Shown one piece after another: positions 42,645-51,600 of a DNA stretch of 64,000 bases. This DNA is from Bacteroidota bacterium (GTDB taxonomy: Bacteria > Bacteroidota > Bacteroidia > Chitinophagales > Chitinophagaceae), in NCBI GenBank assembly GCA_018267545.1, contig JAFDYG010000427.1, positions 62,001 to 126,000 of the forward strand. Direction: 5' to 3'. The first letter of the stretch is position 1. Each line of letters begins with the position of its first letter. The notes below the pieces were generated by a model. It was not told where the DNA came from, searched no databases, and was given only the letters and a program-made list of their open reading frames with translations. Both the position numbers and the translations under genes were made by a program.

Positions 42645-45600
42645 TGAGTCCAAAAGTTATCGATTTTGCCTCCGGATAAGTCCCATGATCGAATCCCTGC
42701 TGCGTGGCCAGGTTGGCGACCGTGCCTGCATTCACGACGTTCGAAGTCGTAGCCACATTCAGCTCGGGAGAATAACCCTTGTATCCGGTGATGATAAACA
42801 TGTTCTGTAACGTCACATAGAGCCGCAACCCGCTTAGCCCCGACCGATTGACCCATTTCTTACTCAAATTGTACGCCAGCGTCATCTGTCTGAACCGCAG
42901 AAAGGAACCGCTCTCCACCCAACGCGAAGAAATGCTGTAATTGGGAACCGAATTGGCCGGCGAGCTGCTCCCATACATGGCCTTTGGAATATCGGTAATG
43001 TCCCCGGGCTTTTTCCATCGATGCAGCACGCGGGTCGTTTGGTTGATCATATCCGTCATATCCTCCGTTTCCATCCGCGTCGCATCGAAGATCTCATTGC
43101 CATATACACCGTCAATCAGGACGTTGAGGTCGAAACCGCGATAGGAGAACATATTTGTAAAGCCAAAGGTAAACTTAGGAAGGGCGCTGCCGATAAAAGT
43201 TCGGTCGTTGTCCGGGTCTATCTTCCCGTCCTTGTTGAGGTCCCTGAAGTTGATATTCCCCGTCTGCGGATTGACGCCGTCGTTGATATACCCCCAAAAG
43301 GAACCCAGCGGCAGGCCGCTTTTAACGATTCCCGCATTACCTCCAATGTCCTGGATATAACCGGTGAGGATGGGAGACGTACCCACCGGCAGGCTCACGA
43401 TATTCGTATTGAAAGACATGTTCAGGCTGCCGGTCCAGTTGAAACCCTTGCCCTTGAAAATATCGGCCGAAAGCAGGAACTCGAAACCCTTGTTTTGTAC
43501 ATAGCCCGGCATATTCTCCTCTTTCGTGCTTACGCCGGTCGACTGGGGCTGGGGCACGTTGAGGATCAGGTTATGCGTTCGTTTTATGTAGTAATCGGCG
43601 GATAGGCTCACCCGGTTATTCAGCACGGCGATATCCAGCCCCGTGTTGAACTGCTTGGTCTCCTCCCAGAGCAGTCCGGGGTTACCCGCCTGCCCACCCG
43701 GCACGGTCCCGGTAACGAGAGAGGTCCCGTTGAACGCATAGTTATTCCCACCGTTGAGCTGACTGTAGGAAGGATACAAATCCGCGGGAAGATTACCCGT
43801 AGCACCCCACCCTACCCTTAGCTTTAAGTCGGAAAGCCATTGCAAATCCCGAAGAAAAGACTCCTGCGACGCGCGCCATCCTGCAGAAAATGCCGGGAAA
43901 TTCGCCCATTGGTTTTGAATCCCCAGCCTGGACGAACCGTCCCTTCGGAAAGAAGCGTTGAAAAGGAATCTATCGTCATAGGAGTAATTCAGCCGGCTGA
44001 AAAACGACTCGAGCGTCCACGCATCCGCAAAGGTCTGATTGAGCGTATAAGTGGAAGCCGCGCTCAGCACACGGACGGAGTAGCTGGGAAAGCCGTATCC
44101 GCTCTGGGCCGACGAGTGGTTCTGTTGCTTCGACGCGCTGGAGCCCACGATTATATCGACCGAATGTTTGTCGATTCGCTTATCGAACGTAAGCGTGTTA
44201 TCCCAGATATACCGAAAAGCCTCGGACGAATAATAGCTCGCTATCCCTCCAAGCTGCTTAGCGGCTTCCAGCAGACGCGGATCCTGGTAAACGGCCTGGT
44301 AGCCGTTTTCGAGCGTAATGCCCAGCTGCGACCGAAAGCTAAAATGAAAAGGCAGCCTGATCCGGAGATGCCCGTCCGCCAGCAGGTTGTTGCCAATCGT
44401 ATAGTTATTGGTCCCGTAAATATCTCCCATAGGATTCGGCAACGCCTGCGAAAAGGCGCTGAATCCATAAGTGCCGTCTCCATTGGTATTGTAGATGGCG
44501 CTAAAAGGCGGCGTGTTCAACGCGCTAAGCACAAAACCGTTGTACTGCGCCCGCTGGTTATCGTACACATCATTGTAGCCCGTTCTGTTATAGGAGATAT
44601 GCGTACCCGCAGTCAGCCAGGGCGTCATCTGCTGTTCGATATTCAACGCCGTGGAATAGCGTTTATAGTTTGACGTGACCGCAATGCCGTCCTGGTTCGT
44701 ATAGCCCAGCCCAAAATAGTAGGTGCCCTTGTCTCCGCCGCCCGAAAAACCGGCATTGATGCCCGTCATCGGCGCCTTCCGGTAAACCAGGTCCTGCCAG
44801 TTGTTGTCGTTGGCGTTAATCAGCGAATCAGGGATGGAAAATCCCGTATTGCCGGAATTGACCTGCTCTTCCGTCAGTAGCTCGGCCAGCTGCCGGCTGT
44901 TTAGCAGCTCGATCTTTTTTGTAATCTCCTGCGAGCCGGTATAGGCATTCAACGTTAGCCTGGCTTTACCCTTGATCCCTTTCTTCGTAGTGATCAGCAC
45001 CACACCGTTGGTGGAGCCCGCCGCGCCATAAATACCCGCAGCAGAAGCGTCTTTCAGGATACTTATCGACGCGATCGTATTCGGGTCGAGCATATGGGTA
45101 TCATACGACACGACACCGTCGATGACATACAACGGCTGCGTATTTCCCGTCAGCGAAGCGATGCCCCGGACAAAAACCGTGAAATCCGCACCAGGCTTAC
45201 CGGACGGCTGGAGCACCTGGATGCCCGGAGCCTTCCCGGCGATGACCTCCGCCGCAGTAACCACGGGACGTTCGTTTACATCGGAGACCATCACGGTCGA
45301 AATGGCGGAGATAATGTCCTTCTTTTGCTGCGAACCATATCCGATAAAAACCACATCGTTCAGCGACGTATTCGTCAAATGCAGGATGACATCGATGCTT
45401 GTACGGCCTTCGATAGATACCTCCCGGTCTTCGTAACCCACAAAGCTGAAATGCAAAAGCGCCTGCTGCGGCGCATTGATCGTAAACTCGCCGTTTACGT
45501 CCGTCTGGGCGCCCTTTCGTGTGCCCACCAACGACACCGTCACACCGGCCATGGGCGTACCGGCGCTGTCCGTTACGCGGCCATGAACATCCTCACCGGC

Positions 45601-45912
45601 CGGCGGCGGCGTGTACTCCTGCTTGCGCTGTACGACCACCGTCTTGGCAACGATCGACCAGGTCAGCGGTTGATTTTTGAACGCGTGCTCCAGCGCCACG
45701 TCCAGCGAAACATTCTTTATCCGGATGTCTACATTCCTGGTATGGGTCAGCACCTCGTCCGTGTACAGAAACGAATAGCCCGTCTGCCTGGTGATCTCCT
45801 TGAAAACGTTTTCAAGAGAGGCATTTGTCAATGAAAGAGAGACCTTTTGCGAATAGACCCTGGTGCTGACCTGCAGGCAGGCCACGAGGACCAGGAAAGC
45901 AGCTAATTTCAT
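42631..45912 (-). CDS. SusC/RagA receptor with N-terminal STN signalling domain (PUL C/D, first pair)
   Basis: The start is ATG 45912 (MKLAAFLVLVACLQVSTRVYSQ), since the frame upstream starts with TTG. After the signal comes an STN domain (about 22-95: VSLSLTNASLENVFKEITRQTGYSFLY). This is the segment that touches FecR in the periplasm and makes the receptor a sensor. A carboxypeptidase-D-like domain (GRVTDSAGTPMAGVTVSLVG), the plug (FIGYGSQQKKDIISAIS, QPLYVIDGVVSYD) and the barrel complete a 1093-residue protein. It directly follows a sigma/fecR pair, so trans-envelope induction by its own glycan is well supported by domain content. Confidence 0.95.
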   Translation of the reverse strand: MKLAAFLVLVACLQVSTRVYSQKVSLSLTNASLENVFKEITRQTGYSFLYTDEVLTHTRNVDIRIKNVSLDVALEHAFKNQPLTWSIVAKTVVVQRKQEYTPPPAGEDVHGRVTDSAGTPMAGVTVSLVGTRKGAQTDVNGEFTINAPQQALLHFSFVGYEDREVSIEGRTSIDVILHLTNTSLNDVVFIGYGSQQKKDIISAISTVMVSDVNERPVVTAAEVIAGKAPGIQVLQPSGKPGADFTVFVRGIASLTGNTQPLYVIDGVVSYDTHMLDPNTIASISILKDASAAGIYGAAGSTNGVVLITTKKGIKGKARLTLNAYTGSQEITKKIELLNSRQLAELLTEEQVNSGNTGFSIPDSLINANDNNWQDLVYRKAPMTGINAGFSGGGDKGTYYFGLGYTNQDGIAVTSNYKRYSTALNIEQQMTPWLTAGTHISYNRTGYNDVYDNQRAQYNGFVLSALNTPPFSAIYNTNGDGTYGFSAFSQALPNPMGDIYGTNNYTIGNNLLADGHLRIRLPFHFSFRSQLGITLENGYQAVYQDPRLLEAAKQLGGIASYYSSEAFRYIWDNTLTFDKRIDKHSVDIIVGSSASKQQNHSSAQSGYGFPSYSVRVLSAASTYTLNQTFADAWTLESFFSRLNYSYDDRFLFNASFRRDGSSRLGIQNQWANFPAFSAGWRASQESFLRDLQWLSDLKLRVGWGATGNLPADLYPSYSQLNGGNNYAFNGTSLVTGTVPGGQAGNPGLLWEETKQFNTGLDIAVLNNRVSLSADYYIKRTHNLILNVPQPQSTGVSTKEENMPGYVQNKGFEFLLSADIFKGKGFNWTGSLNMSFNTNIVSLPVGTSPILTGYIQDIGGNAGIVKSGLPLGSFWGYINDGVNPQTGNINFRDLNKDGKIDPDNDRTFIGSALPKFTFGFTNMFSYRGFDLNVLIDGVYGNEIFDATRMETEDMTDMINQTTRVLHRWKKPGDITDIPKAMYGSSSPANSVPNYSISSRWVESGSFLRFRQMTLAYNLSKKWVNRSGLSGLRLYVTLQNMFIITGYKGYSPELNVATTSNVVNAGTVANLATQQGFDHGTYPEAKSITFGLNVSL

Positions 45913-45949
45913 AATCAGCAATCATTTGACCGGCACGGGAACAACTACC

Positions 45950-47104
45950 TTATGGTTTTACAATAATCTTATTATCGGCGATGGTAAAATGAACGGCCCC
46001 CGTAAGCTCCAGCATTTTGAACACTTCCGACGCATTGACGCCACGGGAGATGGTCCCCCTGAAGTGCTCATTCGTTCTTCCCTGGTATTCCACGTCCACG
46101 TCATACCACCGTACTATTTCTCTCATAACTGTTTCGATAGAGGCGCCTCCGAATTGAAAAACACCATTCTTCCAGGCTACCGCCTCCGATGCATTCACGT
46201 CCAGTAATTTGAACACATCGGACGACCGGTCGATGCGCCCCTCCTGACCGGGCTTCAGCAAATGCGAAGCCCCTCCTTTCGTTACGTTTACCGCCCCTTC
46301 CAGCAAGGTCGTTTTGATTTCATTTTCATCCTCGTACGCCATTACATTGAAATGCGTGCCCAGCACGTTTATCTGCATATCACCCACCATTACTTTGAAA
46401 GGCTTGCTCTTGCTGCCGGCTACTTCAAAATAAGCCTCGCCCTTTAGCTGCACCGTCCTGTCCTCTCCCGTAAATGCGGTAGGATAGGTCAGCGACGAAG
46501 CCGCGTTGAGCCAGACTTTAGTGCCGTCGGGCAATACAACCTGGTACTGGCCGCCACGGGGAGTTTGAATCGTATTTATTTCCGGGGCAAGGCCTGCAGC
46601 GGAAACGCTATAACGCACCAGCCCATCCTGCTTGTCGATCTGCATTCCGGCCACCTTTCGGATGACGCCGTTCTGTGCCGCTCCTAAGTTTACCGTCGAC
46701 CCGTCGCCCAGCAATAATGTCGCCTTATTGCCTCCTGGCTGCAGGTCTTTATGAGCTGCTGCCACGGGAAGGGCGCCACCCGTCGTCGCCTGCGATCGAT
46801 GCGCTTTCCAAAAATATAAACCGGTTATGCTTACGGCGACCAGGATAGCCGCGGCGGCTATCCATCGGGCGTAGTAGCCGATACGGCGGGGCGCCCTTTG
46901 AGGTTCCTGCGCCATAGCGCTTTGTATACCAGCCATTATGCGCGTCTTGACCTCGTCCTCCGTCTCCTTTTTGGGGAGAAAAACCAGCTCGATCTCTTCC
47001 CTGTCCGTTATATCGTACCACTGATGCAACAACGCCTTCTCCTCGTCCGTTGCGGTGCCCGATAAGAACCGGTGAGCTAATTCAGCCAATAACGCTTTAT
47101 CCAC
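45950..47104 (-). CDS. FecR family anti-sigma factor (PUL C/D)
   Basis: The 384-residue product uses GTG at 47104 as start (MDKALLAELAHRFLSG). It has an N-terminal cytoplasmic helical domain (ATDEEKALLHQWYD) and a membrane helix (about 86-104, IAAAAILVAVSITGLYFW). The FecR domain (NTIQTPRGGQYQVVLPDGTKVWLNA, GEAYFEV, VLGTHFNVMAY) and a C-terminal STN-like DUF4974 domain (GASIETVMREIVRWYDVDVEY) follow. It regulates the sigma factor 47 bp upstream. The next gene is an STN-bearing SusC, the expected signal partner. The box TTACCCTTAGTT between sigma and fecR recurs upstream of the second SusC. Confidence 0.93.
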   Translation of the reverse strand: MDKALLAELAHRFLSGTATDEEKALLHQWYDITDREEIELVFLPKKETEDEVKTRIMAGIQSAMAQEPQRAPRRIGYYARWIAAAAILVAVSITGLYFWKAHRSQATTGGALPVAAAHKDLQPGGNKATLLLGDGSTVNLGAAQNGVIRKVAGMQIDKQDGLVRYSVSAAGLAPEINTIQTPRGGQYQVVLPDGTKVWLNAASSLTYPTAFTGEDRTVQLKGEAYFEVAGSKSKPFKVMVGDMQINVLGTHFNVMAYEDENEIKTTLLEGAVNVTKGGASHLLKPGQEGRIDRSSDVFKLLDVNASEAVAWKNGVFQFGGASIETVMREIVRWYDVDVEYQGRTNEHFRGTISRGVNASEVFKMLELTGAVHFTIADNKIIVKP

Positions 47105-47151
47105 GATACTTCTTTTTTATATTGAGTTATGGGATGAACCTTTACCCTTAG

Positions 47152-47715
47152 TTAGAAAAAAATAAAAAATGCATGATCTTTCAGCCTCCTACGGATCAGG
47201 CGTAGCGCCTTTGTCAGGTGGGCTTCCGCAGTTTTGACCGAAATATTGAGCCGCGCAGCGACCTCCGGCAGTGTTTGATCCTCGATTTTGTTATAGATAA
47301 AAACCAACCGGCACTTCTCCGGCAGCTCATTCGCCTGCTGCTTCACGATATCCAGCAGCTGCTTGTCATCGATCATCATCTCCAGCACCACCACTTCCAT
47401 CTGCCGGCTGCCCGCCGCTTTTTCATTTTGCGCACGCCGTCTCTCCGTCGCCACGTAGTGATAGACCGCATACCTCGTTACCGCCGCCAGATAAGCCGCC
47501 GGCTCCTCGATATTCAGCGTCTTGCGCTTACGCCAGATCGTGAGAAAAACGTTCTGCACAATCTCCTCGGCGGCCGTGGCCGACTTCAGGCGTTTGTGCG
47601 CGACATAATAAAGTTTCTGCCAATACCGATCATACAGCTCCTGGAATGCGGGGGCATTGTCCTGCTTCAGCAATCGCAGCAGCTCTGAATCGTTTAGTGA
47701 CGTGCAATCGTTCAT
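47152..47715 (-). CDS. ECF RNA polymerase sigma factor (PUL C/D)
   Basis: I start at ATG 47715 (MNDCTSLNDSELLRLLKQDN), 16 bp after a TACATTTG box; the frame upstream begins with TTG. The 187-residue protein has region 2 (AFQELYDRYWQKLYYVAHKRLKSATAAEEIVQNVFLTIWRKR) and region 4 (LPEKCRLVFIYNKIEDQTLPEVAARLNISVKTAEAHLTKAL). This is a FecI-like ECF factor of the type that serves PULs. Its stop is 47 bp before fecR. It should be held by that FecR and drive the downstream SusCD genes. Confidence 0.93.
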   Translation of the reverse strand: MNDCTSLNDSELLRLLKQDNAPAFQELYDRYWQKLYYVAHKRLKSATAAEEIVQNVFLTIWRKRKTLNIEEPAAYLAAVTRYAVYHYVATERRRAQNEKAAGSRQMEVVVLEMMIDDKQLLDIVKQQANELPEKCRLVFIYNKIEDQTLPEVAARLNISVKTAEAHLTKALRLIRRRLKDHAFFIFF

Positions 47716-47730
47716 ATATGTAAAGCTGAC

Positions 47731-47738
47731 CAAATGTA
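47731..47738 (-). promoter_or_regulatory. -7 promoter box of the sigma gene
   Basis: The minus-strand sequence TACATTTG fits the Bacteroidota -7 consensus TAnnTTTG and ends 16 bp before the start codon at 47715. This suggests housekeeping-sigma transcription of the ECF gene. I did not see a clear -33 TTG. Confidence 0.55.
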
Positions 47739-47909
47739 ACAAAAAACCCGCAGAGATTGCCTTCGGCGACCTCCGTCAGGGAAGCTAAAACATTAGCACT
47801 GAGCGCGCTCGGCGTACCGCCACGCCCGATCTTCACTCCCGGCATATGGCAAACAATCAAAATCTATTTAATTGATTATAAACGATTTGTAAATTTTCCA
47901 TGTTATCGG

Positions 47910-48614
47910 TCAAATCGAAAAAGAATAGATTCCTGAATCGGAAACATTCCCCGCGCTATCCGTAGTTACCACACGCCAGTAGTAAGTTTTTCCAGGCGTC
48001 AAAGAAACAACCGTAGTACTAGCCGTTATCGATGAAACGACTTTAGTCGACGCATCTTTGTTGTCCAGATAGATAGTATAGAAGGCAATATCATTATCGA
48101 CATCCGTTGTACTCCACGTCAACGTTACGCTCACGGGATTCATTCCTCCCGAAGGCAGGATAGACCCAGGCGCCGGCGCAATAATCGTAGCGGGAAACGG
48201 CGCATAATTGGAGGTCGGATTGCCCGCTACATAAAACTTCCATACCTCGCTCTTCGCGCTGGAATTCACCTTGCTTGTTTTTGACATCACGTACCAGGAA
48301 TAGGGCTGGTTTTTGCCGAGCACCACGTCTTTCGAGAGACTAGAGACAGTATAGGTAGTTTGTTGGGAGGTCGCCAGGTTTTTGATCACCAGGTCATAGT
48401 TTTCGGCATTCATTCCAGCTCCCCAGGAAAAGGTGATTGAAGCGTTGTTTGCATCGACATTTACACCGCTAAAGCAGGTGGCATTGTTCAATGGCGAGCT
48501 TAACATCGGCGCCGACGGTATCGGCGGTAGGGTCGGCGTGCCGCCTCCGCCGCTTTTGCCGCAGGCAGTGATAAACACAAAACAAACGATGGTGATCTTA
48601 CTCAATACTTTCAC
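47910..48614 (-). CDS. Lipoprotein with fibronectin-III-like repeats
   Basis: The 234-residue protein starts with GTG 48614. The leader MKVLSKITIVCFVFITACGK has lipobox ITAC (Cys18), followed by a Gly/Pro spacer (GGGGTPTLPPIPSAP). Two beta-sandwich repeats follow (about 40-130 and 140-234), each with the Trp/Tyr pattern of FN3 domains: SITFSWGAGMNAENYDLVIKN with SWYVMSK, and SVTLTWSTTDVDNDIAFYTIY with TYYWRVVTTDSAGN. Such proteins usually bind polysaccharide or mediate adhesion at the cell surface. It begins 4 bp after the stop of the 1393-residue T9SS cargo gene, so the two are an operon. Confidence 0.8.
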   Translation of the reverse strand: MKVLSKITIVCFVFITACGKSGGGGTPTLPPIPSAPMLSSPLNNATCFSGVNVDANNASITFSWGAGMNAENYDLVIKNLATSQQTTYTVSSLSKDVVLGKNQPYSWYVMSKTSKVNSSAKSEVWKFYVAGNPTSNYAPFPATIIAPAPGSILPSGGMNPVSVTLTWSTTDVDNDIAFYTIYLDNKDASTKVVSSITASTTVVSLTPGKTYYWRVVTTDSAGNVSDSGIYSFSI

Positions 48615-48618
48615 CTTA

Positions 48619-51600
48619 TTATAGTTTTATGAGTTTTATGGATACATTCAAAGCCGCTCCCTCGATATGCACCAGATAAAGTCCGCTTTTATATTGGGTC
48701 ATATTCAATTTCACCGACCGGTCTGATCCGATATCGTAGGTTCGGGGGCCATCCATCCTCCTGCCATCCAGGCTAAACACCTCGATTCTGACCCGCGTAT
48801 CCCCTCCGGGTACATATAAATTGGCCACAGAGGTTACCGGATTGGGGATCGATACTACACCGGACGGCCCGCCCGGTCCCAAAAACGTACGGGTAATTAC
48901 ACCCTGACAGCTCAATGGCGTCTGTACGGAAAGAGTATTGGCGCCAGCCTGCAATGGCAGATCGATATTGGACGCAGTCGTCTGGAAGACAGCGCCATTG
49001 AAGTTTACATAATACATATCGCTGCCGTCCATCGATACGGTCAATGACGTGCCCGAAGGGGATACCGCCGAAAGCACAGCCAGATCTTTCGGTTGTGTTA
49101 TGTTTACAGTGAAGCACTGCTGATAACCCGGGAGATTGTCGATGGTAAAGCACAGCGTATAGACGCCCGCAACCAGGCTGTCCCGTTCATAGCTCTTTCC
49201 CGTGAAACGGGCGCTGTCGGCAAATCCATCTGCGGTTAGCCTGACCTTGTATCCGAATTCCTGGGTGAAGGTTACGATGATCTTGCCTTCAGCCTTACCC
49301 CGGCAGACATTATTTACGATTTGTACTTTATAGTTATTGGCGGGAACGACCGGCGGCAAAACACCGGCAACGGACTTGTTCCGCAATACAGAAAGGGCGG
49401 GTGGATACTCATTATTGTTCGTAAAAATATCGGGCCTGCCATCCAAATCGAGATCCCCCGTTGTGACAGAAATGGGATTGGGCGTTGTGGGATATTGCAG
49501 CTGCGTATTAAAGGCTATATGGCCCGGCGTACTTATGTTTTTATAGACCGAAACGGCGTCCTTCTCCGGGTTTTCAACCGTAACATCGGGTTTTCCGTCT
49601 CCATCCATGTCCTCTATCGAAACACTTTTCGTAAAATTATCTGCCGCACTAAAATCCAGATTCGGCTCGAAAGCAACATTGCCGGGAGTACTGATGTTTC
49701 TCAGGATAGAAAAAACGTTTATAGTGCCAAGCCCCACGGCAAGGTCGGTTTTCCCATCTCCATCCAGATCGCCCATCGACACGCTTGTGGGCGATGACCC
49801 GCTGCCATAGGTTACACCCACCTGGAAAGAAGTAGACTGGGCAAATGAGAGAGCGCCATTTGTACTGGTATTCCGTAAGATCCTAACCCTTGCGAAATCC
49901 ACCACCGCAGCGATATCGGCCTTCCCGTCGCCGTCCACGTCGCCGATAGCCAGACCTCCCGTCACCCGGCCGTCCACATACGAAATCTTAATCGGGTCGG
50001 TGAAGGCGATGCTGTCCAACGTGCTGATATTGCCATAAATACTGAGGGTGTTGTCGTAAAGATTTACCGTCACCATATCCGGCTTTCCGTCCCCGTTTAG
50101 GTCACTCATTGCTACATTGCCAAGCTCGCTGCCGCCTTTTATGCTGACGACCGGCGCAAAAGAAATATGACCCGCGCTGCTGGTATTCTTGAAAATCCCG
50201 ATATTCTGGCCGGACACAACAAGATCCAGCTTACCGTCTCCATCTACATCACTGGCGGTTACATGCCTGGGGAAGTAGTCGGTTGCCAGGATCATCGGCG
50301 CATCGAACGAAATGGTTCCGGGCGAGCATAAATTTCTCAGGACGGACACATTCAGACCATTGCCCATACTATTGGCCAGATCGGGCCTTCCATCTCCATC
50401 GAAGTCGGCAACCGCAATATTCCCCATATAATAGCTGCCCGACGGATAATCTTTTTTGGGAGCAAATGAACTGTCGGTCAGTGTTAGTACGCTGCCGGGG
50501 GAAGCTACCAAAAACGGCCGTTGAGAATACGCGGTCAGGTTATTAACCGTGACCGAGATAGGTTGAAAATTGGCGCCATAGGGCACCTGAACGGTTATCT
50601 GTGCATCGGTCGCAGTCGTGACAATTCCGCGCACACTACCGAAATAGACGATATTCTGAGAGGCAACCGGATTGAAATGCGTGCCGGTGATTGTAACCGA
50701 TGTCCCTACCGGTCCACTGTCCGGCGAAAAGGAGCTTATGACCGGCGGCTGAATGATGGAAAATCCTCCAATGCTGCCGCTTCCGAATAAGGTCGTCACC
50801 ACTACATTTCCCGATACGCTAAAGCCTACGATGGCGTCGATTTCACTGTCCGAAACCACCCTGAACGAATGGACATCCACACCGCCGAATTTTACCGAAA
50901 TGGTTCCATAAAAATGTACCCCGATGATCTTTACGGGCGTACCCGGTGTACCGGTGAACGTCGACAAAGTATTGATAACGGGCGGAGGCGGCGGGATAAA
51001 AATAAATCCGTTTGCCTGCCCGGTACCGGACGGACGCTTGACTTTGACCGCCCCGGAAGCGCCAATCCAAACGACAGCTTTAATCACGGTATCCGAAAGT
51101 ACCGTAAAATAGGAGGCGGCAGTATCTCCGAAGCTGACCGCTGTCGCACCGGTAAAGTTCCGTCCATAAATGGTTACCGTATCTCCCAACGCGGCAGAAG
51201 CCGGACTGAAAGAATTGAGGACGGGCGGAGGAATATAAGTAAACGGTCCGACAGAGTCGCTGCCGCCGGCGGTAGTCACGACAATATTTCCCGAGGCGCC
51301 TGCGCCTACTATAACACCCAGGTTATTGGATGAATACACATATACCCCGGCGGCCGGAACACCGCCGATAGTAACGGTTGGAGCCTTCGAATTGAGATAG
51401 AAATTAGCGCCCAGTACCGTAATGAGATCTCCGGTGGCGCCCGATGAAGGAGAGAAAGAGCTGATAGTCGGAGAAGGCAAAGGCGGATTAAAATAAGCAT
51501 ATGCAGTGGCAGTATCGCTAAACGTACCGTTCGAAACAATCAGCGTTACCGTATCCTTCAGCTTGTTGCGATCGTGCACATAAGAGCTGTTATAAGCCGT

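Noticed and set aside
47796-47825. GAGCGCGCTC palindrome and GGCG-TAC-CGCC upstream of the PUL C/D sigma gene
   Set aside because: Short GC-rich palindromes without a T-tract or repetition; not distinguishable from chance.
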